From Novakomyces olei (lineage: Eukaryota; Ascomycota; Novakomycetes; Novakomycetales; Novakomycetaceae), in the NCBI GenBank assembly GCA_016906335.1, contig JADEYG010000007.1:1938001-2002000 (forward strand): 64,000 nt of DNA, read 5' to 3'. Positions 43,082-53,337 of this stretch are shown here, piece after piece. Position 1 is the stretch's first letter. Each line of letters starts with the position of its first letter. Under the pieces are notes generated by a model, which was not told the DNA's origin, searched no databases, and saw only the letters and a list, made by a program, of their open reading frames with translations. The translations under genes and the position numbers were made by a program.

Positions 43082-44218
43082 ATGCCGCGGACTGTAGTAC
43101 CGCGGTTTTCGCTTGCGCGCAAGGTAAGAATTCGATAGCAGCACCGTACTAACAGCCAGCTTATCCGCAATTCATGGAACAAGCAAAACTTATACAATTT
43201 GGCGACCAAAAAGTTATCACCAAACCCAAGATCTACCATGTTTCAACAAAAATGGCTAGGAAAGAAGGAATCCCGATCTTTTCACGGCGAACAGCTGCGA
43301 GAGAGGCAGCTTTATAATCAGCTAAATCTTAATTTGAGGCCGAGCTTTACTGGCACGACCCTTCACAAGGTACGAAAACAATGAGAGTTTGAGTTGCCGA
43401 AGAGACGGTTTCAAATATTCATGACAGCTGGAAACGTAAAGAATTGAAAGCTCAACAAGTTTGAAAATCCTAAAGTCGTCTTCAATATGCAAATATAGCC
43501 TGAAATCTAAATCTTGCGATAAGACTTGAATTATACACTTTTCTTTTATTTGATATCGACCTTTACTTCTCTCTAATTTAATTTAATTTAATTTAATTTA
43601 GTTTGATTCGATTCTAATGATATACATGATCTTGCTAATGCCCAGGATATACCCATATATTCGCTTACGTTTGCCTCACTTGAGCGACGGCTCGACATTG
43701 CAGTTTTCCGTGCGATGTTTGCCTCTTCTATATTCCAAGCGAGGCAAATGTGTATTCACGGTCGTGTCCGTGTGAACGGAGAAGTGGCAACACGGGCTTA
43801 TCGCGAGCTTCAGCCCGGAGATGTGTTTAGCGTGGACCCGGAGGCAGTTATGCAAGCTGTTTCTAAACCTCCGGGTAAGAAACCCGAAGGTGTGAAAAGG
43901 CACGATCTGGTAAAGCTAGGCCAGACTGGATTTACGCCTCGAGACTATATGGCTCCTTGGGCCTTTATCCCGGAATACTTGGAAGTGTCTCATCGGTCTT
44001 GTGCTGCTGTATACTTGCGGGATCCTATCGCTCGGCCGGGCAGATCGGAGATTCCTAGCCCGGTGAGCCCGGAATTACAGTCTAAAGCCTTTTTATACTA
44101 TATTCAAAGGCGATCAACACGACAGGGGTTTGCTAGGCGCCGGCACCGACGTCTCCCACTCAATTGGGGTTCTCAACACGAGCATGAGCCTCCTGTGCGG
44201 ATTGAAGTATTCGAATAA
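43082..44218 (+). CDS. NAM9: Mitochondrial small-subunit ribosomal protein uS4m (Nam9)
   Basis: Three exons (43082-43123, 43160-43369, 43646-44218) join in phase to 274 residues. It starts MPRTVVPRFSLARK and continues LIRNSWNKQNLYNL and MFQQKWLGKKESRSFHGEQL, the Nam9-type N-terminal region. The S4 RNA-binding fold has SLERRLDIAVFRAMFASSIFQARQ, IHGRVRVNG and LQPGDVFSV. The C-terminal part has IPEYLEVSHRSCAAVYLRDP, also typical. It is shorter than yeast Nam9 (486), lacking long inserts. uS4 is an early assembly protein of the small subunit. The first intron is 36 bp, with TACTAAC only a few bases before the acceptor. Confidence 0.94.
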
Positions 44219-44738
44219 ACCGTTCAAATGAACTGGAAGCCTTTTGTTCAAGCAAGAAAAAAAGACCATAGAAGCGTTTTTAAAACTACCACTGTTAATT
44301 GACAACGTTTCCAAAATCACAACATTAGAAGAATTTTGGAGGCTGTTACTAGACCTCCAGCATTATCGCATTAATTTCTGGTCCATGAAAACAAGCAGCA
44401 GTCTGACGGGAATATATTTTATAGGAGTTTAAATTTGATAATAAGTCTTTGATAATAAGTCTTGAAAGGCGCCGTATAGTAGAACCGCGTGTACTTTGGA
44501 CGGAGAAAGTTTCAATTATCTGAGAAAAACAAAACCTAATAATAAAAGTTTTAATTCATATTGTTGTAGGAGTCGTGTAATTATTGCGGTAGCTATCATA
44601 CAATTATTCATTTATTATTCATTTATTATACTGCTTGTTTATTTATTATCGTTTATTCCCGTTATGTATTATTATTGATGCTCATTTATTTTGATGATCT
44701 AGTATCGAGAATCACAACAGGGCCCATGGACTAGGAAA
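44219..44738. other. Spacer between uS4m and CDC27
   Basis: This AT-rich region between two plus-strand genes would hold the uS4m 3' UTR and the CDC27 promoter. No gene or telo-box is seen. Confidence 0.5.
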
Positions 44739-47408
44739 ATGTCTGGTGGTCAAAGTGCCCTGGACGGGACTGAACCGCGTTTACTGCAAATAATATGGTA
44801 TTCGCTAGACAATGGCATGTTGGAAAATGCTCTTTTTTATTCGGAACTGCTCGTTCAACAGTCGCCAGATATGCCTCAGGCTCGGCATGTGCGCGCACTA
44901 GCGCAGTTTCGCTCGGGACAGTATAACGAGGCCTTTTCCACCTGTGTGGATTATGCACAGAATCATATTGGATGCGCTTATATTTTGGCTCAGGCTGCTC
45001 TCAAACTCAACAAATGTGCAGAGGGAATAAAGAGCTTGGAGACTGCGTATGCTCATCTGGAACAGACTTCAGCTCTAGGTATTGATTGATTGATTGGTTG
45101 ATTGATTGATTTGTCTGTTTATTCATTTATTTACTATTCATTTATTTATTTATATCGTTTTTATCGTTGCTCGCAGCTTACTTGTTCTAGGATCGCATGA
45201 CGAGTACGCTCGATCGCCGTTGCCTGATAATGGTGCAATTTTATTGTTGCAAGGCCATTTGTTTCGCAAACAAGAGGATATGCGTCAGGCGGCTATAAGC
45301 TATGCCCGGGCTCTCAAGTTCAATCCTTACTTGTGGGAGGCTTTCGATGCTCTATGCCAGCTGGGTAGGTCTATTGATTTACTGCTTGATTCAATTTATG
45401 TTAATTGATGAATTGATTTTATTTTATTGAATTCATGAAATCAATTTACTTGTCTTGTACCCTTAATGCTCTTTCCTTCTTGAAGCTAATACAACTTGCA
45501 AGGTGTCGAATTGAATATCGAGAATATTTTTAAACCTAATGAGCTCTTACTTCCTGTAAGGTCTCGTGATGAGGAGAGGCCACTATCGGGACTAGAACGG
45601 CCAACAGATATCGATATGCCTATACGCCCGGCTGTTTCACATGAGCCATTACGCAACAGTCGCATGGGAATGAGGCTTGAGGCCATGCACGACGGCCTCG
45701 AACCGGATCTCACTACTCCAGGGTAAGAGGAAAAAAAAACAAAAAATGATACAAATTATAGAAAAATGAAAGGAAACCCCTCTCTACCTCTAGCTTTCTA
45801 TACCCATATACTTTAATGTCCTGAATCTAATGTATAGGACACCTACGATTGGAGTAAGACAGGACCACGGGGCAAGACCGTACTTGGCTCCAAGGGAATC
45901 ACTTGGGGCAACACCGTTGGAGTTTGTAAGGAGAAAACTGACGGCAAGACAGCCGCGCACATCAGTGGCAGCAGCCACTGCTTCCCTGGCCTCTTCGTCC
46001 ACGAGGTCTCGCAAAGACGGCGACGAAGACGACTCTATGCAGGCAGTCGCGGCAGTAAGAAAAAGGCCGCTCAGCAATCGAGCAGGTGGACATTTGTTCT
46101 CGGGAAAAGCCGGAAGACGAATAATGGAGCAAACACTGGATGAAGGAATGATGGAGGAGGACGGTCCGGCTTCAGCAGCAATCAGTGAAGAGCCTTCTTC
46201 ACAGGACGAAAAGCTTTTATCGACACTGTACAAAGTCGCCTGCGCGAGTTATGCGCTTTCACGTTACTCTATTGACGATGCAATCACCATGTTTAAGTCT
46301 CTGAGCAGCAATTTGCGGGAGTCAGAGACCGTCCTGGCACAACTGGCTATTGCTTACTACGAGGCTGCCCAGTACGAAGCAGCTAAAGACTGTTTTGCCA
46401 AACTGCGGGCGATTGCACCTTACAGAACTCGCGGAATGGAAAAGTATTCGACCACACTTTGGCACTTGAACAAGGACGTAGAGCTCAGTTGCCTCGCCCG
46501 TGATCTACTGCAGCAGGATCGCCTATCCCCTCAAGCCTGGTGCGCTATGAGCAACAGTCTCAGCCTGCACAAAGAGCATATTGCTGCTCTGAAATGTGTA
46601 AAGAGGGCAATTCAATTAGATCCGGTTTTTGCCTATGCCTATACGATCCAGGGTCATGAATTGGTGGCCACTGAAGAGTTTGAAAAGGCACAAAACTCGT
46701 ACCGGCAGGCGATTAGGGTAGATAAAAGGCATTACAACGCATGGTACGGATTAGGGATGGTATACTTGAAGATTGGGGATAATTCAGAGGCAGAGATTCA
46801 TTTCCGTAATGCCGCAAAGATTAACCCTAACAATTCAGTGCTGCTCTGCTGTATCGGAATGGTAAGGGTTATATACACATCTCGTTTAATTGCCTATGCT
46901 AATTGTAGATTATGGAGAGAAAGTCAGACCTTACAGAGGCACTTTCCATGTATCAGAAGGCTTCAAAGTTAGCGCCAAATTCGGCACTGGCCTTGTTCAA
47001 GCAGGCTAAAGTATTGATTGCATTGGGCAAAGTTGAGGTGAGGCAGCATATGAGAAGGTTCCAAAAAAGATCTTGAAAAAATAATAAAAGATAAAGAACA
47101 CGAATAACCCTTATTAATATTAAAAATTAAAATTGAAATAATACAATGAAGCATAATGCTAACATTTAGGTGGCTCTACGAATACTTGATTTCTTAAAGG
47201 ACATCGCTCCGGATGAAGCAAATGTGCATTTTTTGACGGGAAAGCTGTACGATTATGTCGGCGAAAAGACGCTGGCTCTAAGGCATTTTACGATCGCGGC
47301 CAATCTCGACAACAAAGCGAGTCATATTATTAAAGAAACGATCGGTAGGACATACTTTTGTTTGGTGGATTTGACTAACAATGCATTATAGAGCTGCTCA
47401 ACAGCTAG
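44739..47408 (+). CDS. CDC27: Anaphase-promoting complex subunit Cdc27/Apc3
   Basis: Seven exons (44739-45078, 45191-45364, 45503-45722, 45838-46861, 46909-47037, 47170-47344, 47392-47408) give 692 residues. TPR units at both ends flank a low-complexity linker, the Apc3 layout. N-terminal TPRs include NALFYSELLVQQSPDMPQAR, and WEAFDALCQLGVELNIENIF matches the Apc3 junction. C-terminal TPRs include SPQAWCAMSNSLSLHKEH, YAYTIQGHELVATEEFEKA and HYNAWYGLGMVYLKIG, the classic Apc3 segment that binds the Ile-Arg tails of Cdc20/Cdh1 and Apc10. The last exon is 17 nt. The linker may carry phosphorylation sites. Apc3 is a core ubiquitin-ligase scaffold for mitotic exit. Confidence 0.95.
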
Positions 47409-47608
47409 AAACGCTGTAGATATACCCTGTAAATAATATCGTTAACACAATCACAACAAGTATTCGTTCTGTAGTGAGACTGGCTTGTAGATCTGTAGAG
47501 TCATATGTCAAAGACAAATGTGGTTGTCTGAGAAAGCTATTTGAGAGTATATATTGTTAAAAAGCATCTCTTTATGTACTAGGTCGATCTGATTAGTCAG
47601 ATAGAATA

Positions 47609-47695
47609 GCCCATTTAGCATAGTGGTATTGCGTTGCACTCGTACTGACAAAGTTGATTAATGCAGAGGTCGGGAGTTCGAATCTTCCAATGGGC
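47609..47695 (+). tRNA. tRNA-Thr (anticodon CGT) with a 16-nt intron
   Basis: A full cloverleaf folds. Acceptor GCCCATT/AATGGGC is seven perfect pairs (47609-47615 with 47689-47695), and the D arm is GCA/TGC around TAGTGGTAT. The anticodon stem is TTGCA/TGCAG and the T arm GGGAG-TTCGAAT-CTTCC has B-box consensus. The loop reads CTCGTA then A, placing anticodon CGT at 47641-47643 and a 16-nt intron at 47645-47660, one base 3' of the anticodon, the canonical position. The discriminator base is A; a T-rich terminator begins near 47708. The amino acid follows from the anticodon, so Thr depends on the intron boundaries being right. Confidence 0.88.
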
Positions 47696-48124
47696 AAAAA
47701 TTTAAATTTTTATTATTATTTTTCTCTATAATCATGGAGCTACAAGATTATTATGTCATACTGCTATATCGCTTTATTGCATTATTTTTAAATTATTCTT
47801 TTTAGTATTGTTAATTGTAGTTTTCGATAGCAAGTCGAGCAGGCGGGGCAGTGCTAATTATATCCACCATTCTCAGCAGCAAAAGTCAGGCAGAAGAATG
47901 TTTTGGTTTTAGGGACAGCAAAACTAGCTGACTCTCTAAACTGCAGTTGCGCAGCTGCGATTTCGCTCGAAAAGCTCGCAACTTGCTGCGTACAACTTAC
48001 GCCTTTTCCTCGAATTGCTGAAAATAAATTAATAGCCAAAATTGGGCGACGAAGTTTCGGCTTCGACCCCAATTCGCCAGCAGCAGCAAACAGCCTTTCT
48101 GCACGACTCGTTAATGCCTCAAAA

Positions 48125-48931
48125 ATGGCTCATTACGCAAAGCAATGGACTGCCCTAGAGTCGTTTCAGCGAGAACTGCTGAGCAAAGAAGAAGGACGTC
48201 TCACAGGTTTCCCCGGCAAAGATCGGTACGTGGATGTACGGCCGTACGCGAAGAACTGTGTCTCTCTCAGAGACGGCACTTATGTAAATGCTTCAGGGAT
48301 CAAATGTTTGAATGGACACTTTATTGCTACTCAAGGACCTTTGCCACAAACGGTTCCTGATTTCTGGCGACTTGTATGGGAGCAAGGCGTATCGTGCATC
48401 GTTATGCTGACTGCTCTGAGAGACGGACTCCGGGAAAAATGTGCTAAATATTGGTGTGAGGAGGGCGTATTTACTGCCGGTGGGTTAAATGTGACTTTGG
48501 CAAAAGTCGAGTCTATTCCTCTGTCTTTCCAATCGCCACGTGGCACTGAAGAATGCATTACTAAAAGGCATTTCAATGTCACCAGTGGCACAGAGTCACG
48601 GAGCATCGTCCAGCTACAAATTTCTCACTGGGTCGACCATGGCGGGTTTGATGGGACGGAGCCTTTATTGGAGATTTTGGATGCAGTGCAACAGCAAATC
48701 TCTTCTTACCCGGTGCTGGTTCACTGCTCAGCGGGCTGTGGGCGAACGGGAACACTGATTGCGGCCCTGGAAATTGCAAACACGCCCAACTCTGTTTTGG
48801 CTTCAACGTTTGGCGAGGATCCAGTTTATGGTGTCGTTGAGCAGTTGCGTAGTCAGCGACTTTTTATGGTGCAGACAAGGGCTCAATTGAACCTTTTGTA
48901 CGATTTGTACAAGCACAAGCTTGAGCGTTGA
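48125..48931 (+). CDS. Protein tyrosine phosphatase (classical PTP)
   Basis: A single frame of 268 residues from the first in-frame ATG (MAHYAKQWTALESFQREL) covers one PTP domain: DRYVDVRPYAKNCVSL, GTYVNASGI, HFIATQGPLPQTVPDFWRLV, CAKYWCEEG and the P-loop VHCSAGCGRTGT with catalytic Cys and Arg. The open frame extends 74 codons upstream without ATG, so an extra 5' exon is possible. The general-acid loop reads WVDHGG instead of the usual WPDHG: the acid Asp is kept but the Pro is Val. The Q-loop is represented by VVEQLRSQRLFMVQTRAQ. It resembles fungal Ptp1/Pyp-type phosphatases, but the substrate is unknown. Confidence 0.9.
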   Translation: MAHYAKQWTALESFQRELLSKEEGRLTGFPGKDRYVDVRPYAKNCVSLRDGTYVNASGIKCLNGHFIATQGPLPQTVPDFWRLVWEQGVSCIVMLTALRDGLREKCAKYWCEEGVFTAGGLNVTLAKVESIPLSFQSPRGTEECITKRHFNVTSGTESRSIVQLQISHWVDHGGFDGTEPLLEILDAVQQQISSYPVLVHCSAGCGRTGTLIAALEIANTPNSVLASTFGEDPVYGVVEQLRSQRLFMVQTRAQLNLLYDLYKHKLER

Positions 48932-48946
48932 TTGTGGCAGTAGATG

Positions 48947-48969
48947 TAAATAATAAATAAATAAATTAA

Positions 48970-49048
<79 letters not shown>

Positions 49049-49050
49049 AT
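48947..49050. repeat. (AAAT)n microsatellite
   Basis: About 24 copies of an ATAA/AAAT tetranucleotide follow the PTP stop codon by 16 bp, with one interrupting TTAAT near 48965. Confidence 0.97.
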
Positions 49051-49184
49051 TCAACCTGCAGTGGTGCACTATTGCTACTGACGAAAAGGCTATACGCTGA
49101 CAAAACATCTATTCTCTTCTACTGAATGGTATTCAATTATAGTCCGTATCTAGCACAGCCTGCTTTTAACCTCCAACCAAGTCT

Positions 49185-49205
49185 CAGGGTTAGTTAGGGT
49201 TTAAT
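49185..49205. promoter_or_regulatory. Telo-box in a convergent interval
   Basis: CAGGGTTAGTTAGGGTTTAA carries two TTAGGG-like cores but lies between two 3' ends (PTP and SPT7), 49 bp past the SPT7 stop. Every other copy in the window is at a promoter. It may mark an unannotated transcript or be a chance match. Confidence 0.45.
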
Positions 49206-49253
49206 GTACATGCAACCAAAATTACGTGTTTGCTCACGCTTCTTTACAGGATA

Positions 49254-52200
49254 TCATATCTTTGCCTCTGCAGGAGACGAGCCCAAATCCGGTGACGCTT
49301 CTCTGGGCTCCTCGACAGCTAAATTTTCCTCCGTGACTGATTTATCGTCGGCATTTAATTTCTTCTTTTTCTTTGCCGGTGAGACCTTCCCGTCAGCCGG
49401 GCCAGTCCCACCGTCAGGCCTGACTAGTTTCCCACGTTTCTGTGGAGCCTGAATCTTCCCGGAAGGCAGAATCCTCAATTTCCCACTCCTTGCCTTTACA
49501 GCAGGACTGTCTTCATCGTCGGGCAGCTCTTTAAGCCTCGCACCGTCACCAAGCCCGTCCAATTTGGCGTGTAGAAAAGGACGTATTAGCCCAATTTGCA
49601 GTCTTATATTGTCAGAGCTGATAGGTACAAACTTGGGCGGCCGTTCGTACGGGTGGTGGCGTCTCCTTTGCCGTCTACGTCGGCTCCCATCGGCCTCGTA
49701 TTCGATATCTTCGTCCTCGTCAGCGGCCAGTCCCTCACCGTCTCCATTATTTCCAGCCATAGAGGAGCGGAGACGGCCCTGCATCAGGCTCAGGGGCACA
49801 GAGAGCGTGTCCAGCCCAAACTCCTTGTCCAGCCCAAGTTCTCGGAACCCGAAAAAGTCTTCGCCAATATCGTCCGTAAAGTCGCCCGAGAGAAACGTGT
49901 CCGGAGCAGATTCGCCAAAGATCCGTGTCTCTGCCGAGAGCCCGGCTACTGCAGGCCGAAGCATATCGCCCAGGTACTTTTGCATTTTTGCTTGGCCGTC
50001 CTCGAGACGGGAGTCGTACCGCTCAACAGATTCAGCAACGTACTTGTCCAGATCCGACAGCCTGCCGACTCCACTCACGGCCAGCGTTTTAAGTAGCACC
50101 GTCCTTGACAGAGCACCACTATCCGTGCCAAAGCCGTGCGGCTCACTCGAGCTGGCCCGTCCATTCACGCTCTTTTTCTCTATTTTTTCTGCCCTTTTTT
50201 CTGCCCTTGTTTCCCTTTTTCCCCTTTTTCCCCTTTTTCCCCTTGTTTCAGCCTCGTTTTCCCGGACTAGACCGGCTTCGTAGTGCACCTGAAAAGCTTT
50301 GCCCAGTTTTGTAAAGTACTCCTGTACGACCTGCACAACGGTGGACAGCGAGGCCTCCTGGAACGCCTCAAAGCCTGCGTGGAAGAGGACGAGAGCACAG
50401 CACCGTGCCAGTAATGCAGCCGGCAGCTCCGCATTGTACGGCCCAGACCGCCTTCCGTCAGTCCCGTCAGCGCCCGGCTCCAAGACGAGCTCTGGCTCTG
50501 CGAAATCAGTGACCTCGACCTCCCAGGCATCGTTGCCGTCCGGTCCGGATCGGAGAGGGAACGCTGGCAGTCCCTGCTGCATCTGCCGCACTGTCGCAAT
50601 CTTGTGGCACGTCTTTCTCAGCCTCTGTATCCGCCTACAGCTCTCTACCATCCTCTGCAGCACTGCACTCGGCGGGAAAGTCTCCTCCACTCGGAGGGGA
50701 CTGGCAGTGCCTTGTGAGCCAATAGCTTTGCTCCCTGAGCAGTCTGGAAAGGCACAGACAGGGTTGTACTGCAAAAGAACACTGAGCATTAATGCCTGGT
50801 CAAGAGACACGTCCTCGTCTTCCTCGTCCTTCTCTTCTACGTCCTTCTCCTCTACGTCTTCCTTGTCCTTGTCCTTGTCCTTGTCCTCCTCCGTATACAG
50901 CTTCTCTCCCTCTGCGTACCGAGTCATTGCGCTCCTTGTCCGGCACAGTGCTGGAGCTTCAGAGGCCAGTTTGAAGCCCTGGAAGAGCTTTGAACGGCGT
51001 GTGCTCTGAGCTGCCCTTTCACGCTTCGTAGCACGTGCCCAGTACTGGAAATCCAGGTCGCCCTCGTCGTCGTCCCTCTCTGCCTTTGCCAGCTGCTCTG
51101 CATTAGCAGACAGCACTTGCTTCTCGTGCTTTTCTTTGGCCTCTGCCTCTTTTGCGTCTTCCCTCGGAGTCGTTTCCGTCTCTGCAGGCGTCTGCTCATC
51201 CGCCTGAACAGTCTCCCCTGTTTGCTCTCTCGACAAGTCCCTTGAATAGTCTTCTGTCGGATCTTCAGTTTGCTCTTCTGTCGGCTCTTCAGTTTGTTCT
51301 GTTTGCTCTTCTATTTGCTCTGTTTGCTCTTCTGTTTGTTCTTCTGAATTTTCTACAGTTGCCGCGTTCTTTTCATCATCCTTACTGTGCTCTTCCTCGT
51401 CAGACTCATGAGCTTCTCCTTCGCCTTGAGCGGCTTGGTGCTTTGCTGGGAGCAGCGGCCTTTGCGACTGAGGTACTTTTTTACATGACTGAGTATGATG
51501 CTGCTGCTGCTGTTGCTGCTGCGGAGTACCACTCGACCCGTCATCACTGTCGTTGGGGCCACCCGTGTCCTTTTGGCCACTCGCCCTTGATCCCGTGTCC
51601 CTACTATCCTCTTCCTCCCGCTCCACATCTGCCCGCATCTTAACGGCAATATTAGGCACGAGTGGAAGCAGGCTGTTCGTCTTCTTTTGCATCGCAAAAG
51701 CATGCCTGCGCAAGAAATGGTTCGGGTCTGCATTGTATAGTAGACAGTTTGACCATATAAGGCTCAAATCATCCTCAAACTCTTTTTTGCTCTTGTACTC
51801 TAGCGCTTTTAGCTTTTTCATTACCGTCCCAAGGTCCATTGGATGCTTTATTACACTCGCATAGTCTGGAGCCTCGCGTTTACTGACGCGCGAGAGGAAG
51901 GGCGTCGAGTGTTCAGTGTAAGCGCGTAACTCCAGCACGACTTTTTCAGCTGCCTCGTAAAGCTCTTCCTGTCCAATCCGCTCATCGCTCGCCCATTTGC
52001 TCCTGTTTTTACGAACATCCTGGAAAAGCAGCCGCAGTTCCGAATCGGAGATGGAAAGAGAATCCCGCTTGGCTTCAATAGAGGAAAGCAAATGTTTGAG
52101 CGATAATGTGGCTGCTCCAAACATGCCCTGGCTCAGCGCACCGTCACCTGAACCCACATTATCTTGCTGATCTGCCAGGTCGAGAGACGTCTGCTCCAGA

Positions 52201-52895
52201 ACTGCGTCTTTGTCGTACTCCAGCGTATGGTAAATACGAAGCGAGGCCAGCGCGTGCTCCAGTTCTTGAGCTGACGTCATTTCTATAGCCACGCCTTGTC
52301 CTCGCGCACCAGCACTGTCATTTACCGCAATTTGATTGGGTTGAGTGATGGCATTTGAGCTCTTTGCATCTCCAAGCTTGCCTTCAGTTTCTACCGTCTT
52401 TTCCCCTTCAACTTCCATTTCAGTCTCGGCATCATCTTGGCTTTGCCGTTTATTTTCAGTATCATTTTGAATGCTATCTTGTCCATTTTCTTCCTCGTCT
52501 TCGTCCTCATCCTCGTCATAATCGTCTTGGACTATTCTCCGTCCGCCTGCTGATGCCGGCAACTGCGCAGGCGGAGAAGAGGAAGCATTAGCACTTGGCA
52601 TATTACTTGAGCGCGGTGAAACACTGCCTGAAAGCTCTGCGTCCGACAGCATACAGCGACAGCGGAAAATAAACGTTACTGCATCGAATTCATCCGGTAA
52701 ATTCACAACATTTTGCAGCTTTTGTAGTCTGACCAAAAGAGCAGTTTCTGCATCGTCGCTGAAAAAAACAGAGCTTGGCTCATCGCCTGCAATATTCTGA
52801 AATAATTTATATTGCAATTTCGTAAGGTACGATTTCCAGATTTCTGTCTGCGCGACTCTGCGTATAAAATCGTCCATACCCGGTAAGGGATCCAT
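49254..52895 (-). CDS. SPT7: SAGA complex subunit Spt7 (bromodomain and histone fold)
   Basis: An intronless frame of 1213 residues. The N-terminal part has acidic runs. The bromodomain is EHSTPFLSRVSKREAPDYA, VIKHPMDLGTVMKKLKALEY and FEDDLSLIWSNCLLYNADPN, with the Asn that contacts acetyl-lysine. A long Glu/Thr/Gln low-complexity stretch (repeating EEQTEQ) follows, then a histone-fold region (LLARCCALVLFHAGFEAFQEA, VVQVVQEYFTKLGKAF) that would pair with Ada1, and a basic C-terminal region with KRGKRGKRE. This order is the Spt7 layout. Spt7 scaffolds SAGA and recruits it to acetylated nucleosomes. The very high GC of the middle part reflects Asp/Glu/Ser low complexity rather than transfer. 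Confidence 0.93.
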   Translation of the reverse strand: MDPLPGMDDFIRRVAQTEIWKSYLTKLQYKLFQNIAGDEPSSVFFSDDAETALLVRLQKLQNVVNLPDEFDAVTFIFRCRCMLSDAELSGSVSPRSSNMPSANASSSPPAQLPASAGGRRIVQDDYDEDEDEDEEENGQDSIQNDTENKRQSQDDAETEMEVEGEKTVETEGKLGDAKSSNAITQPNQIAVNDSAGARGQGVAIEMTSAQELEHALASLRIYHTLEYDKDAVLEQTSLDLADQQDNVGSGDGALSQGMFGAATLSLKHLLSSIEAKRDSLSISDSELRLLFQDVRKNRSKWASDERIGQEELYEAAEKVVLELRAYTEHSTPFLSRVSKREAPDYASVIKHPMDLGTVMKKLKALEYKSKKEFEDDLSLIWSNCLLYNADPNHFLRRHAFAMQKKTNSLLPLVPNIAVKMRADVEREEEDSRDTGSRASGQKDTGGPNDSDDGSSGTPQQQQQQQHHTQSCKKVPQSQRPLLPAKHQAAQGEGEAHESDEEEHSKDDEKNAATVENSEEQTEEQTEQIEEQTEQTEEPTEEQTEDPTEDYSRDLSREQTGETVQADEQTPAETETTPREDAKEAEAKEKHEKQVLSANAEQLAKAERDDDEGDLDFQYWARATKRERAAQSTRRSKLFQGFKLASEAPALCRTRSAMTRYAEGEKLYTEEDKDKDKDKEDVEEKDVEEKDEEDEDVSLDQALMLSVLLQYNPVCAFPDCSGSKAIGSQGTASPLRVEETFPPSAVLQRMVESCRRIQRLRKTCHKIATVRQMQQGLPAFPLRSGPDGNDAWEVEVTDFAEPELVLEPGADGTDGRRSGPYNAELPAALLARCCALVLFHAGFEAFQEASLSTVVQVVQEYFTKLGKAFQVHYEAGLVRENEAETRGKRGKRGKRETRAEKRAEKIEKKSVNGRASSSEPHGFGTDSGALSRTVLLKTLAVSGVGRLSDLDKYVAESVERYDSRLEDGQAKMQKYLGDMLRPAVAGLSAETRIFGESAPDTFLSGDFTDDIGEDFFGFRELGLDKEFGLDTLSVPLSLMQGRLRSSMAGNNGDGEGLAADEDEDIEYEADGSRRRRQRRRHHPYERPPKFVPISSDNIRLQIGLIRPFLHAKLDGLGDGARLKELPDDEDSPAVKARSGKLRILPSGKIQAPQKRGKLVRPDGGTGPADGKVSPAKKKKKLNADDKSVTEENLAVEEPREASPDLGSSPAEAKI

Positions 52896-53337
52896 CTTTG
52901 CGGGTAAGCAAAAGTGTCAAAGGCGTCGCGTCGCTTTGCAATAGAGCCTTCAAGACCAACGCGCAACTTCCCACAAAGATGTTTCTTTCTAATGTTACGA
53001 TCCCTTTGCTGGCCGTGTAAAACGCTATGCTACACTTGGCCCTCTTGTTCAACGTTTTGCAGATTGCGCGCCATATATACAGAGTTGAAAAGCTTCGCAA
53101 CAAACGTTATTAGCTGTATGTTAGCGGTGCGCAATTGAAAAAGACGCCAAGTCGCTAATCGGCCGCGTATTGTATAGAATCGATGAGCTCTCACTCGGCA
53201 CTCTAGTGACTAATTGATTGCTTTATTTTAAATATATAAATCTCGACAAAAATAATAATAATAATAATAATGAACAAAATAAGCGTGATTATTTTAATCA
53301 AAATTATTATAATTTGTTCAAAAAGCAAAATTCCAGC
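52896..53337. promoter_or_regulatory. Divergent promoter region, SPT7 and MRP51
   Basis: This 442-bp space lies between outward-facing start codons. It has an AATAATAATAATAATAATG run just upstream of the MRP51 start and no telo-box. Confidence 0.5.

Noticed and set aside
49564-51643. Several long open frames on the plus strand opposite SPT7.
   Set aside because: They are shadows of the GC-rich, low-complexity SPT7 coding strand, with Ser/Leu-rich composition and no domain.
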